Below, one piece after another: positions 35,605 through 44,129 of a stretch of DNA of 48,373 nucleotides. The notes under the pieces are model-generated. The model saw only the letters and a program-made list of their open reading frames with translations. It did not search any database and was not told the DNA's origin. The DNA lies in assembly GCF_014637725.1 (NCBI RefSeq), contig NZ_BMFC01000022.1, forward strand, positions 1-48,373, in the 5' to 3' direction. Within the stretch, counting starts at the first letter, position 1, and every line of letters begins with the position of its first letter. Made by a program: the position numbers and the translations under genes. The stretch comes from Marivita lacus. Lineage in GTDB: Bacteria > Pseudomonadota > Alphaproteobacteria > Rhodobacterales > Rhodobacteraceae.

Positions 35605-36518
35605 AACACCCGCTGACCGGCATTCTGCCCGTGGCCCCGACTCCGTTCCACGACGATGGATCTGTTGACACTGAAGGCATGACACGTGTGCTGGAATGCA
35701 TGATCGACCAGGGCGTTGACGCGATCTGCATCCTTGCCAATTATTCCGAACAATTCGTACTGTCGGATGCAGAACGCGCCACGCTGACAAAAGTGTCGCT
35801 GGAGCATGTCGCAGGCCGCGTGCCGGTCATCGTCACCGTCAGCCATTTCAGCACGCAGATCGTTGTTGATCGCGCGCGCGAAGCCGAAGCGATGGGCGCT
35901 GAAATGCTGATGATGATGCCGCCCTATCACGGCGTCGGCCTCGTTCCAGCCGAAGCGGGCATCTTCGAGCATTTCGCGGCGGTCTCCGACGCCATCTCGA
36001 TCCCGATCATGGTGCAGGATGCGCCGCTCTCTGGTGTTTCCATGCCTGTGCCACTGCTTGTCCGGATGGCGAAAGAGATCGAGAACGTGAGCTATTTCAA
36101 GATGGAAACACCCTTTGCTGCCGACAAGCTGGCGGCGCTGATCGAGGCGGGTGGCGACCATATTGTCGGGCCGTTCGATGGCGAAGAGGCGGTGACCTTG
36201 CTGGCGGATCTCGACGCGGGCTGTACCGGCACAATGACCTCGGCCCTCCAGCCCGAATTGATCAAGCCGATTGTCACGAATTACCTCGCGGGCGACATCG
36301 ACGCGGCGTTGACGCAGTGGCGCGAGTGTCTGCCGTTGATCAATCACGAGAACCGCCAATGCGGTCTGCGGGCCACCAAGGTGGTGATGAAGGAAGGCGG
36401 GGTGATCGGCTCGGATCATGTGCGTCACCCGCTCAAACCGATGTCAGACCGCACCCGCACACGATTGCTGCAACTGGCAGCCGAGCGCGACGTGATCGCG
36501 CTGCGTTGGGGCAAATAA
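35601..36518 (+). CDS. L-2-keto-3-deoxyarabonate dehydratase (DHDPS family)
   Basis: This 305-residue DapA/NanA-superfamily enzyme dehydrates 2-keto-3-deoxy-L-arabonate to 2-oxoglutarate semialdehyde. The Schiff-base lysine is K167 in SYFKMETP, and the family-typical IMVQDAPLSGV strand is at 136-146. Its place between an aldose dehydrogenase and a 2-oxoglutarate semialdehyde dehydrogenase favours the dehydratase over aldolase activity. The start at 35601 overlaps the epimerase stop. Confidence 0.88.
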   Translation: MKHPLTGILPVAPTPFHDDGSVDTEGMTRVLECMIDQGVDAICILANYSEQFVLSDAERATLTKVSLEHVAGRVPVIVTVSHFSTQIVVDRAREAEAMGAEMLMMMPPYHGVGLVPAEAGIFEHFAAVSDAISIPIMVQDAPLSGVSMPVPLLVRMAKEIENVSYFKMETPFAADKLAALIEAGGDHIVGPFDGEEAVTLLADLDAGCTGTMTSALQPELIKPIVTNYLAGDIDAALTQWRECLPLINHENRQCGLRATKVVMKEGGVIGSDHVRHPLKPMSDRTRTRLLQLAAERDVIALRWGK

Positions 36519-36530
36519 GGGAGAATTTTG

Positions 36531-38051
36531 ATGGGCTATGAACCGCACGGCAAACATCTGATCGCAGGCGATTGGGTGTCGAGCCAGAACACCTTCACGT
36601 CGCAACCCGTGACCGGCGAGGGCCAGTCCTTTTCCGAAGGCGGTGCCGACGAGGTCGATCGCGCCGTCCGTGCTGCCGAAGAGGCGTTCGCGACCTACGG
36701 CTGGACCAGCCGTGAAGAGCGCGCGGCGTTTCTGGAGGCCATCTCCGAAGAGATCGACGCCCGCGGGGACGACATCACGCGGCTGGGCTGTGCCGAAACC
36801 GGTCTTCCCGAGGCGCGGCTTCAGGGTGAACGAGGCCGCACCACCGGTCAGCTGCGCCTCTTCGCTTCGCATATCCGCGACGGTGCGTATCTTGACCGTC
36901 GCCACGACGCGGCCTTGCCGGACCGGCAACCGCTGCCGCGCTCCGACCTGAAGATGGTGCAGCGGCCTATCGGTCCGGTTGCCGTGTTCGGCGCGTCGAA
37001 CTTTCCCTTGGCGTTTTCAACGGCCGGTGGGGATACCGCGTCGGCGCTTGCCGCCGGTTGTCCGGTTGTGGTCAAGGGTCACCCGGCCCATCCCGCCACC
37101 GGCGAGATCGTGGCCGATGCCATCGCGGCGGCGATTGCGCGTTGCGGCATGCCTGCGGGCATTTTTTCCCTGATTCAGGGCAGTAGCCATGACCTTGGCG
37201 GTTCGCTTGTTCGTCATCCCCTGATCAACGCGGTCGGGTTTACTGGGTCTTTGGGGGCCGGGCGCGCGCTGTTCGACCTTTGCGCTGCACGGCCCGTTCC
37301 GATCCCGTTCTTCGGAGAGCTTGGATCGGTAAATCCGGTCTTCGTCATGCCCCGCGCATTGGCCCAACGCGGCGCAGAGCTGGGCGCGGCTTGGGCCGGG
37401 TCGCTCACGATGGGGGTCGGGCAGTTCTGCACCAACCCGGGAATTGTCGTGGCAACCGAAGGTGCGGGTCTTGATGCCTTTATCAAGGCTGCAACCGATG
37501 CATTGGAGGCAGCTGGTGAGTCGGTGATGCTGACCGACGGAATTGCCGACGCGTTCCGGCGTGGCGTGGCCGAGGTCGGATCGGCAAGTGGTGTGCAGGA
37601 ATTGCTGAAATCCACTTGTGACCACCGCAACGCTGCACCTGCGGTGTACAAGGTGGATGCGGAAAGCTGGCTTGCCAACGCGGTGTTGGCCGAAGAGGTC
37701 TTTGGTCCATTGGGTATCCTCGTGACCGCCAGCGGGCCAGGGCAGATGCTGGACGTGGCGCGCAGTCTGCAAGGCCAGCTGACGGCGACCTTGCAGATGG
37801 ACGATGCCGATACCGACATCGCACGCCCCTTTGTGCCGGTGCTGGAACGCAAGGCCGGGCGCGTTCTGGTCAACGGCTTCCCCACAGGCGTCGAGGTCGC
37901 CGATGCCATGGTGCATGGCGGGCCGTACCCCGCCTCGACCAACTTTGGCGCAACCTCGGTCGGGACACTGGCGATCCGCCGGTTCCTGCGCCCGGTCTGT
38001 TACCAGAACATGCCCGACGCGCTTCTGCCAGGTGATCTTAATTCCAATTGA
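36531..38051 (+). CDS. 2-oxoglutarate semialdehyde dehydrogenase
   Basis: This 506-residue aldehyde dehydrogenase oxidises 2-oxoglutarate semialdehyde to 2-oxoglutarate, delivering arabinose carbon to the TCA cycle. The general base is Glu263 (FGELGSVNP) and the nucleophile Cys300 (GQFCTNPG); the cofactor motif GFTGSLGAGRAL is at 236-247. The ATG at 36531 is chosen with AAGGGAG upstream; a TTG 3 bases earlier is also in frame. It closes the catabolic part of the operon. Confidence 0.92.
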   Translation: MGYEPHGKHLIAGDWVSSQNTFTSQPVTGEGQSFSEGGADEVDRAVRAAEEAFATYGWTSREERAAFLEAISEEIDARGDDITRLGCAETGLPEARLQGERGRTTGQLRLFASHIRDGAYLDRRHDAALPDRQPLPRSDLKMVQRPIGPVAVFGASNFPLAFSTAGGDTASALAAGCPVVVKGHPAHPATGEIVADAIAAAIARCGMPAGIFSLIQGSSHDLGGSLVRHPLINAVGFTGSLGAGRALFDLCAARPVPIPFFGELGSVNPVFVMPRALAQRGAELGAAWAGSLTMGVGQFCTNPGIVVATEGAGLDAFIKAATDALEAAGESVMLTDGIADAFRRGVAEVGSASGVQELLKSTCDHRNAAPAVYKVDAESWLANAVLAEEVFGPLGILVTASGPGQMLDVARSLQGQLTATLQMDDADTDIARPFVPVLERKAGRVLVNGFPTGVEVADAMVHGGPYPASTNFGATSVGTLAIRRFLRPVCYQNMPDALLPGDLNSN

Positions 38052-38134
38052 GGGGAGAATTTTTGCAAAGGGCGCTCCATGAACGAACCAAAGGTACATG
38101 GAGAAGGATGACTTGACGAGCAGACCGGAAACCG

Positions 38135-38155
38135 CCGGGCAGGAGGAAGGCCCGG
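38135..38155 (+). promoter_or_regulatory. Hairpin displaying an AGGAGGAAG loop
   Basis: CCGGGC (38135-38140) pairs with GCCCGG (38150-38155); the loop is AGGAGGAAG, a ribosome-binding-like sequence. The next gene starts at 38181 with its own GGGAGAG site. A second inverted repeat, CTCCATG...CATGGAG, lies at 38075-38103. The region is probably the start of a separate expression unit for the second importer; function is uncertain. Confidence 0.35.
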
Positions 38156-38180
38156 TAGACACATTCAAAGGGAGAGAAGA

Positions 38181-39428
38181 ATGACTATTCGATTCAATGT
38201 TAAGAAGAAGATGAAGGTTGCAACCGCAACCTTGCTTCTTTGCTCTGTCGCGACTGGCGCACTGGCGCAGGACGCCATCCGCGTCATCAGTCATCGTCAG
38301 CCAGCGCTGGAATTTTACACGCAGCAGATGGTCGAAGCTTTGCCTGAAGGGCGGGTTACCGTTGAGCTTATGCCGATCGACAAGCAGCTTGAACTGGCTT
38401 CGATTACCATGTCGTCGGAATCTGACGCGATTGACGTGCTTTACCTCAACGACTCGTCGTTTCGGCGCTTTGCTGCAAACGGTTGGTTGGAACCGATAGA
38501 TGACTTATGGGAGAAGTACCGGGGCGAATACGATCTTGATGACTTCCCGAAATCTGTGATCGACGCCGTCAGCTATGACGGCAAAATCTACGCGATGCCT
38601 ATCCTAACCAATACCCAGCTGTTCTTTTATCGCAAGGATCTGCTGGAAGAAGCTGGGATAGAGCCACCGCAGACGATGGAAGACTATATGGCTGCCGCTT
38701 CTCAGCTGGATTCGGCGCGCATGGCGGGTACGATCATGTCCCTGAAACCGGTGGACGCAGCCCTGAACGAATCGCACTGGTACATGAATGCGATCGGCGA
38801 CGGATGGTTTGATGAGAACTGGAAGCCGATCTTCAACAACGCTGCTGGCGTCGAGGCGATCACGAAGCTCAAGGAGATGACGGAAAACGCACCGCGCGGC
38901 TTCACCGCGCATGCCAACGACGAATCCACCATTAACCTCCAACAGGGGCTGGCCGCGATGGGCCTGCAATGGTTCACCCGCGCTGCAGCGATGGACAACG
39001 CCGAACAGTCCCGCGTCGTTGGTCAGATCGAATGGGTTGCACCTCCGGGCGGCGGCGCTCGGACCGCGAATGACGGTTTTGCAATCTCTGCCTTTTCATC
39101 TGCTGACCGGGAAGAAATGTTCAAGATGCTAGCTCAAGCAGCCAGCAAAGAGAGTATGCGGGAGGGCGCCCAATTCGCCATGCCGCCACGTTTGTCCGTG
39201 CTCGAGAACACCGAGTTGGCCGCGCAATACCGTTGGTATCCGGCCGCACGGGCTGCGCTGGAAAGTGGCAAGGCGTTTCCGGCCATGCCCGATTTCAACG
39301 ATGTGGGCGAGATCGTCACGCGCCACATCCTGCGCGCTGTGACTGGCGAGGCCGAAGTTCAGGAGGCGCTCGACCAAGCCGCAGCCGAGACCGAAGAACT
39401 GCTGGCCAGCCGCGGCTACTATAACTGA
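38181..39428 (+). CDS. Sugar ABC substrate-binding protein 2
   Basis: This 415-residue binding protein has a Sec signal peptide (KKMKVATATLLLCSVATGALA-Q, cleavage near 30) and a family 1 carbohydrate-binding core (IDVLYLNDSSFRRFAANGWLEPID, GKIYAMPILTNTQLFFYRKDLLEEAG). It is not closely similar to the first binding protein, so it is not a recent duplicate. Position directly after the arabinose pathway suggests a related pentose or oligosaccharide ligand. A hairpin separates it from the permeases. Confidence 0.88.
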   Translation: MTIRFNVKKKMKVATATLLLCSVATGALAQDAIRVISHRQPALEFYTQQMVEALPEGRVTVELMPIDKQLELASITMSSESDAIDVLYLNDSSFRRFAANGWLEPIDDLWEKYRGEYDLDDFPKSVIDAVSYDGKIYAMPILTNTQLFFYRKDLLEEAGIEPPQTMEDYMAAASQLDSARMAGTIMSLKPVDAALNESHWYMNAIGDGWFDENWKPIFNNAAGVEAITKLKEMTENAPRGFTAHANDESTINLQQGLAAMGLQWFTRAAAMDNAEQSRVVGQIEWVAPPGGGARTANDGFAISAFSSADREEMFKMLAQAASKESMREGAQFAMPPRLSVLENTELAAQYRWYPAARAALESGKAFPAMPDFNDVGEIVTRHILRAVTGEAEVQEALDQAAAETEELLASRGYYN

Positions 39429-39448
39429 ATCCGCGGATGACACTGCGC

Positions 39449-39472
39449 CGCGCGCCGCGACTGTGGTGCGCG
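39449..39472 (+). promoter_or_regulatory. Intercistronic hairpin after sugar-binding protein gene 2
   Basis: CGCGCGCC (39449-39456) pairs with GGTGCGCG (39465-39472), with one G-T pair and the loop GCGACTGT. It sits between the binding-protein gene and its first permease, like the two stronger hairpins at 15804-15842 and 30192-30216. Confidence 0.6.
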
Positions 39473-39501
39473 TCGACCTCACCTGAAAAGGACGTACCAA
39501 C

Positions 39502-40377
39502 ATGGTTCGCTGGCAACACGGCCTCTGGCTGTTCTTCCTGCCTAGTTTCGGCTTGCTTGCCGTCGTGCTGCTCTGGCCATTGGGCTACGCCGTTTATCTG
39601 AGCTTTTTCGACTACTACCTGGGATCGGGTGAGCGGACCTTTGTCGGCTTAGCCAACTATATCGACCTGCTGACCGAAGCGCGCCTTTGGAACTCCATGT
39701 GGACGACGATCATCATTGCCTTCGGGTCAGTTGCCTTGGAATTTCTCGTCGGGTTTGCACTGGCGCTCGCGCTTTACCGGTTAAACGGCAGCGCCAAGGT
39801 CTTTTCCGTCCTGCTTTTCCTGCCGCATATCGTGACACCGGTCGTGGCGGCGCTGTTCCTGAAATGGATGCTCGCTTCGAACTGGGGCTTCATCGATGCG
39901 ACACTTCTGACCTTCAACATCGAGCCGGCAGATTGGTTAGGCAGCCCGGTCTGGGCCAAAGTCAGCGTTATCCTCGCGGACGCCTGGGTCTTTACGCCAT
40001 TGGTCATGATGGTGCTCTATGCTGCGCTACAGGGTCTGGATACCTCGTTGCTCGAGGCGGCGCAGATCGATGGTGCAAGCAGTTGGAACACCCTGCGTCA
40101 TGTCATCATCCCTGCGCTGATCCCGGCGATCATCTTTGTCATCTCTATCCGCCTTATGGATGTCTTCCGCTTCTTCGACCTAATCTATGTGCTGACCGGC
40201 GGCGGGCCGGGTACCGCGACCGAAACAATTACGATGTACACCTACCAACTGGGTTTCCGCATGCTTGAAGTCGGCAAGGCCTCGGCCTTGGGGGTCATCA
40301 CGCTGATCGTCGTTGCAATATTGCTTCTTACAATCAATCGCGGTCTCAACAAGGCCTACCGGGGAGGCGACCGATGA
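39502..40377 (+). CDS. Sugar ABC permease 1 of importer 2
   Basis: This 291-residue MalF/UgpA-type permease has six helices beginning with LWLFFLPSFGLLAVVLLWPLG and an EAA loop (LLEAAQIDGASSWNTLRHVIIP). It pairs with the next gene, whose start overlaps its stop by 4 bases. Confidence 0.92.
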   Translation: MVRWQHGLWLFFLPSFGLLAVVLLWPLGYAVYLSFFDYYLGSGERTFVGLANYIDLLTEARLWNSMWTTIIIAFGSVALEFLVGFALALALYRLNGSAKVFSVLLFLPHIVTPVVAALFLKWMLASNWGFIDATLLTFNIEPADWLGSPVWAKVSVILADAWVFTPLVMMVLYAALQGLDTSLLEAAQIDGASSWNTLRHVIIPALIPAIIFVISIRLMDVFRFFDLIYVLTGGGPGTATETITMYTYQLGFRMLEVGKASALGVITLIVVAILLLTINRGLNKAYRGGDR

Positions 40378-41213
40378 GCGCCCAGATGAGAGTCGGCCAG
40401 CAAAGAACAACGTGGCTGATCTTCATCGGCCTGTGCTTGTTCACCTTCATCAACTTGACGCCGTTGATTTGGGCGGTGCTGACCTCGCTCAAAGATCCCC
40501 GCGACGCCTTTACCATCCCGCCGACGATCATTTTCGAGCCGACGCTGAAGTATCACATTCAAGTCTGGACCGAGAATGACTTCGTCTTCTACCTGATGAA
40601 CAGCCTGATCATTTCCGCTGGCACTGTTTTCATTTCGGTTCCGGCTGGCAGCCTTGCAGCCTATGCACTGTCACGCATTCCAAGGCGGAGCGCGGGGCCG
40701 ATCCTCAGCGCGCTGTTCACAATCCGGATGTTTCCCCACATGCTGCTCGCGATCCCGTTTTTCGTGATGGGTACGTTCCTCAACATGATCGACACCTACC
40801 CGCTCTTGATCCTGGCTTTGGTGGCGATCAACCAGCCTTTCACGATCTGGCTGATGCATGGCTTCTTTCTCGAGATCCCGCGTGACCTCGACGAAGCCGC
40901 CGCCATCGACGGTTGTTCCAACTGGCAGGCCTTCCGCATCGTTATCCTGCCCTTGGCGAGGCCCGGGATGACAGTGGCCGCGCTATTCAGCCTGCTGCTG
41001 TCCTACAACGAATTTCTCTTCGCGCTCGTCTTGACCGGCACGGATACCAAGACCCTGCCAGTTGCAATCGCGTCTTTCGGCGGCGAGGACATCTCGTCAT
41101 GGTCGCTGTCCGCCGCGGGAGCGGTCGGGATCATGTTGCCGATCGTTTTGGTCATGCTGATTTTACAGCGTCACCTTGTGCGCGGCCTGACGGCGGGGGC
41201 GGTGAAGGGATGA
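40374..41213 (+). CDS. Sugar ABC permease 2 of importer 2
   Basis: This 279-residue MalG/UgpE-type permease has the family N-terminus (LTPLIWAVLTSLKDPRDAF) and EAA loop (PRDLDEAAAIDGCSNWQAFRIV). The ATPase gene follows 52 bases later. The gene is intact and part of a full CUT1-type importer. Confidence 0.92.
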   Translation: MSAQMRVGQQRTTWLIFIGLCLFTFINLTPLIWAVLTSLKDPRDAFTIPPTIIFEPTLKYHIQVWTENDFVFYLMNSLIISAGTVFISVPAGSLAAYALSRIPRRSAGPILSALFTIRMFPHMLLAIPFFVMGTFLNMIDTYPLLILALVAINQPFTIWLMHGFFLEIPRDLDEAAAIDGCSNWQAFRIVILPLARPGMTVAALFSLLLSYNEFLFALVLTGTDTKTLPVAIASFGGEDISSWSLSAAGAVGIMLPIVLVMLILQRHLVRGLTAGAVKG

Positions 41214-41265
41214 GACACAACACGCATAACTTCCGGCCGATGTACCCGGACATGGAGATGAAGAC

Positions 41266-42333
41266 ATGGCACCCCTGACCATCCAGCAGGCCACCAAATC
41301 CTTTGGCGAGGTTCAGGTTCTGCACGGAATAGACATTAGTATCGACGACGGCGAATTCGTCGTTCTCGTTGGGCCTTCGGGCTGTGGCAAGTCCACACTG
41401 CTCCGGCTGATCGCGGGGCTCGAAGACATCTCAACTGGCAGCATCCTGATCGACGGAAGGGACATCAGCCGATCGCACCCCAAGGATCGCGACATTGCGA
41501 TGGTGTTCCAATCTTACGCGCTTTATCCGCACATGACCGTGGCCGAGAACATGGGCTTTTCGCTGCGCATGCGCGGCGCGACGATGGATGAACAGCACCG
41601 AAAGGTCCACGAGGCGGCGGGCATCCTTGATCTCGAACCACTGCTCGACCGATATCCCCGGCAGCTTTCGGGTGGTCAGCGCCAGCGCGTCGCGATGGGT
41701 CGCGCCATCGTGCGCGATCCGAAGGTTTTCCTTTTCGACGAACCGTTGTCAAACCTCGACGCCAAATTGCGTGTGCAGATGCGCGCCGAGATACGTTCGC
41801 TGCACAAATCGCTGGAAACCACGATCGTCTACGTGACCCACGACCAGATTGAGGCAATGACTATGGCCGACAAAATCGTCGTCATGCGCGGTGGGTATGT
41901 CGAACAGATCGGCAGCCCCATGGCCGTCTATGACGCGCCGGCCAATGTCTTTGTCGCTGGATTCATAGGCTCTCCCGCGATGAATTTGCTGAAAGGTCGG
42001 ATTGGCTCCGATAGGCAGTCTTTCGATCTCGATGCAGGTGGGGTGCTGCAATTTGACTCGGTGCTCAACGCCCGACCGCACCAACCGGTTATCTTGGGAG
42101 TCCGACCAGAATACGTGAAGATTTCGGATGGCGGTAGCGCGGCGGTGGTCAAATTGATCGAGCCGACCGGAGCCGATCTGCACGTAATGCTGGATATTGC
42201 CGGAACCAAGCTTACCGCAGTATACCACGAGCGTTTGACCTTGGAAGAGGGGCAGGAGGTGAGACTGGCCATTCCGACAGATCACGTGCATCTGTTCGAC
42301 CCCGAGAACGAGACGCGCATTGTGGGAAATTAG
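41266..42333 (+). CDS. Sugar ABC ATP-binding protein of importer 2
   Basis: This 355-residue UgpC-type ATPase has Walker [11 protein letters not shown]-loop FQSYALYPHM, signature LSGGQRQRVAMGRA, Walker B VFLFDEPLSNLD, H-loop VTHDQ and a TOBE domain (VILGVRPEYVKI). It completes the second importer. It closely resembles the ATPase at 27790, as is usual for the family, and each system has its own copy. It is the last intact gene before the fragment zone. Confidence 0.92.
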   Translation: MAPLTIQQATKSFGEVQVLHGIDISIDDGEFVVLVGPSGCGKSTLLRLIAGLEDISTGSILIDGRDISRSHPKDRDIAMVFQSYALYPHMTVAENMGFSLRMRGATMDEQHRKVHEAAGILDLEPLLDRYPRQLSGGQRQRVAMGRAIVRDPKVFLFDEPLSNLDAKLRVQMRAEIRSLHKSLETTIVYVTHDQIEAMTMADKIVVMRGGYVEQIGSPMAVYDAPANVFVAGFIGSPAMNLLKGRIGSDRQSFDLDAGGVLQFDSVLNARPHQPVILGVRPEYVKISDGGSAAVVKLIEPTGADLHVMLDIAGTKLTAVYHERLTLEEGQEVRLAIPTDHVHLFDPENETRIVGN

Positions 42334-42352
42334 TATCATGAGGGACGCATAA

Positions 42353-42625
42353 ATCTCTTTTCTCGTCCCATTCGGTTATTTTGAACCGGCTGAACGGGCC
42401 TACTTGGACAGCAAGGTGGATATCGATGCCTATTTCGCAGTCCACAGAGGCATGTCAGATGTCGGTAACGCTTCGGCCGCTATGGCTCTGTTCGATGGTT
42501 TTCAGGCCAGCATCAATCAGGCTGTGGCGGCTATTGATGGTTACTATCAGGATGCCCTTGATCCCAACAATGGGGAGTTCCTGATGCAGGTTGTCGGTGT
42601 GCTGGACAATCCATTCATAGCTTGA
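42353..42625 (+). pseudogene. Gene fragment, unknown (C-terminal end)
   Basis: An open frame of about 90 codons follows a stop at 42350-42352 and ends at 42625. It reads FGYFEPAERAYLDSKVDI...GFQASINQAVAAIDGYYQDAL...VVGVLDNPF. It has no good start or ribosome-binding site, and the composition looks like the tail of a larger helical protein. I do not recognise the family. It borders IS110-like sequence on its right. Confidence 0.35.
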
Positions 42626-42670
42626 GCTGAGAAGGTCTGAATGAGTACGGGTTTAGACCTCCTATTGGAC

Positions 42671-42877
42671 CTAGCAGTGTGGGCGAAACCACCGTCGGTC
42701 GCCACTATGGTCAGCAGCGCATCGGTGATGTGACCGGTCAGGGTGATGTGGCTCTGCACCTCGTGGAACCGCTGGCCCTGGATTGTCGGCAGCGGGTTTT
42801 CCTGCGCGTCGAAGGCAGAACCCGTCCAGCCTGTCGCGCGACACATCTATCCCAAGGATGGTAGTCTCAGATATCAT
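42671..42877 (-). pseudogene. IS110-family transposase, N-terminal remnant
   Basis: Read from 42877 leftwards the frame starts MISETTILGIDVSRDRL followed by DGFC, the N-terminal DEDD-motif block of IS110-family transposases (first catalytic Asp in GIDVS). Coherence is lost about 20 residues later; a parallel frame (GQRFHEVQ...GHITDALLTIVATDGGF) appears to continue the similarity, indicating a frameshift. The rest of the roughly 300-350-residue protein is absent. Confidence 0.6.
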
Positions 42878-42889
42878 GTCATTCTTTCT

Positions 42890-43193
42890 TCCCTATGCTT
42901 CGCGGTCCCACAAAACGGGCCGCCGTCAACTGTTCGAGGACCTTGATCGACAGACAGACTTGTATGGCCGCATCGAAAAACACCGGATGCATGAACGCGC
43001 GGTCGGCTTCCAAATCCCCATCGGTCTGTCGGCGGAACAGGATACTGGCATGGTGTTCCGGCCAATCTCGGATCGGAACTTGCCGCCGGGCAACCTGCTT
43101 CTGGGGCAGATGCGCGGGCGTGTGCTGTCCGTGGCCACATCGCGCTTTGCAGACCAGGTCGCGCTTGCGCTTACGGAGATGTCCAGTGCCTGA
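42890..43193 (+). pseudogene. C-terminal fragment resembling a LysR effector domain
   Basis: A plus-strand frame with coding-like third positions ends at 43193. Its last 70 residues (VGFQIPIGLSAEQDTGMVFR, PISDRNLPPGNLLLGQ, RFADQVALALTEM) look like the distal end of a LysR-type effector-binding domain. There is no DNA-binding half and no credible start; the left side runs into IS110-like sequence. It probably represents the remains of a regulator removed by an IS-mediated deletion. Confidence 0.4.
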
Positions 43194-43214
43194 GGTGCGC
43201 AACCGAAAATCTAG

Positions 43215-44063
43215 TCACTCGAAGAGATCCAGTTCTTCGTCGATCCCGGTCAGGGTCGAGATACGCTGACTGACCGTTTCGGGGTTTCGACCCAGATAGG
43301 CAACTGCGAGCAAGCGGATGATCGACAACATGGTGGCATGCGTAGGCAACAAGCCATAGCTGGCGACGTGGCAGGGCAGAACGATTTGCGAATAACGGGC
43401 GGCTTGCGGGGCGTAGACATGGTCCGTGATGGTCACAACGCGCATACGGGCTGTCCGCGCATGTGCAAGCAATGACTTCAGAACTTTGGGGCGCGGCTCG
43501 AATGTGAGAAGCACCATGACATCCCGCGGGCCGGTCATGGACAATTCTCTGGCCCAACTTTGACCTTGCCCTTGAAGCTGATGGACATCGTGGCGCAGGC
43601 GGGAGAACAGAGTGCATCCCAAGGTCGCAAGGCCTTGCTCGTCGCCGAAACCCACGAACCAGACCCGGGGAGCGGACTCGAGGATTTCTGCGGTTTCAGG
43701 GAGCAAATCAGAGCGCAATTCCTCGAAAGTGCGGGTCATGTTCCGCAGCTCCAGATCGAGGTGATCAGAGATGGTGCGCCCGAGGCTGGCCGGTTCGGGC
43801 TGCGATTCGAGTGCGGTATAGGGCTCTCTGCGATTGCGTTCCTCACGTGCCTGAAGACGGACTTCCTCGAAGTCGGCATATCCCAAACTGCGGAAAAAAC
43901 GGGCAGTTGTCGCTTTGGACACACCGGCCTGTGCGGCAAGTTCTGTCGCCGTGTGGGTTTCCACAAGGCTCTGATTTTGCAGCAGGACTTGCGCAATTTT
44001 TCTTTCGCTCGAAGTCAATCGCGCGGATCGTTCCTGGATTCTTAAGATCAGTCTTGATGCCAT
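43215..44063 (-). CDS. RpiR/MurR-family transcriptional regulator
   Basis: This 282-residue regulator has an N-terminal RpiR HTH (LTSSERKIAQVLLQN, ATELAAQAGVSKATTARFFRSLGY) and a C-terminal SIS domain (about 125-250: VWFVGFGDEQGLATLG, VMVLLTFEPRPKVLKSLLAHARTA). SIS domains usually bind phosphosugars, but in many RpiR proteins the ligand is unknown. It is divergent from the transporter operon at 44130, and the 66-base gap contains clear repeats, so it is the likely regulator of that operon. Confidence 0.92.
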   Translation of the reverse strand: MASRLILRIQERSARLTSSERKIAQVLLQNQSLVETHTATELAAQAGVSKATTARFFRSLGYADFEEVRLQAREERNRREPYTALESQPEPASLGRTISDHLDLELRNMTRTFEELRSDLLPETAEILESAPRVWFVGFGDEQGLATLGCTLFSRLRHDVHQLQGQGQSWARELSMTGPRDVMVLLTFEPRPKVLKSLLAHARTARMRVVTITDHVYAPQAARYSQIVLPCHVASYGLLPTHATMLSIIRLLAVAYLGRNPETVSQRISTLTGIDEELDLFE

Positions 44064-44086
44064 GAAGCTCGAAATCTCTTGACGCG

Positions 44087-44124
44087 TGAAACCGACGTTT
44101 CATTATCTTGAAACAATGAAACAA
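44087..44124. promoter_or_regulatory. RpiR operator candidates between divergent genes
   Basis: A perfect inverted repeat TGAAAC-CGAC-GTTTCA lies at 44087-44102. It is followed by a perfect tandem TGAAACAA-TGAAACAA at 44109-44124. All four half-sites share TGAAAC, and the spacing places them over the start region of the divergent promoters. RpiR proteins often bind such repeats; binding here is inferred. Confidence 0.7.
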
Positions 44125-44129
44125 CCGAA

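Noticed and set aside
42879-43202. Minus-strand frame of 107 codons in the fragment zone
   Set aside because: Its residues are not domain-like, whereas the plus-strand frame over the same bases shows a LysR-like effector-domain pattern and better codon positions.
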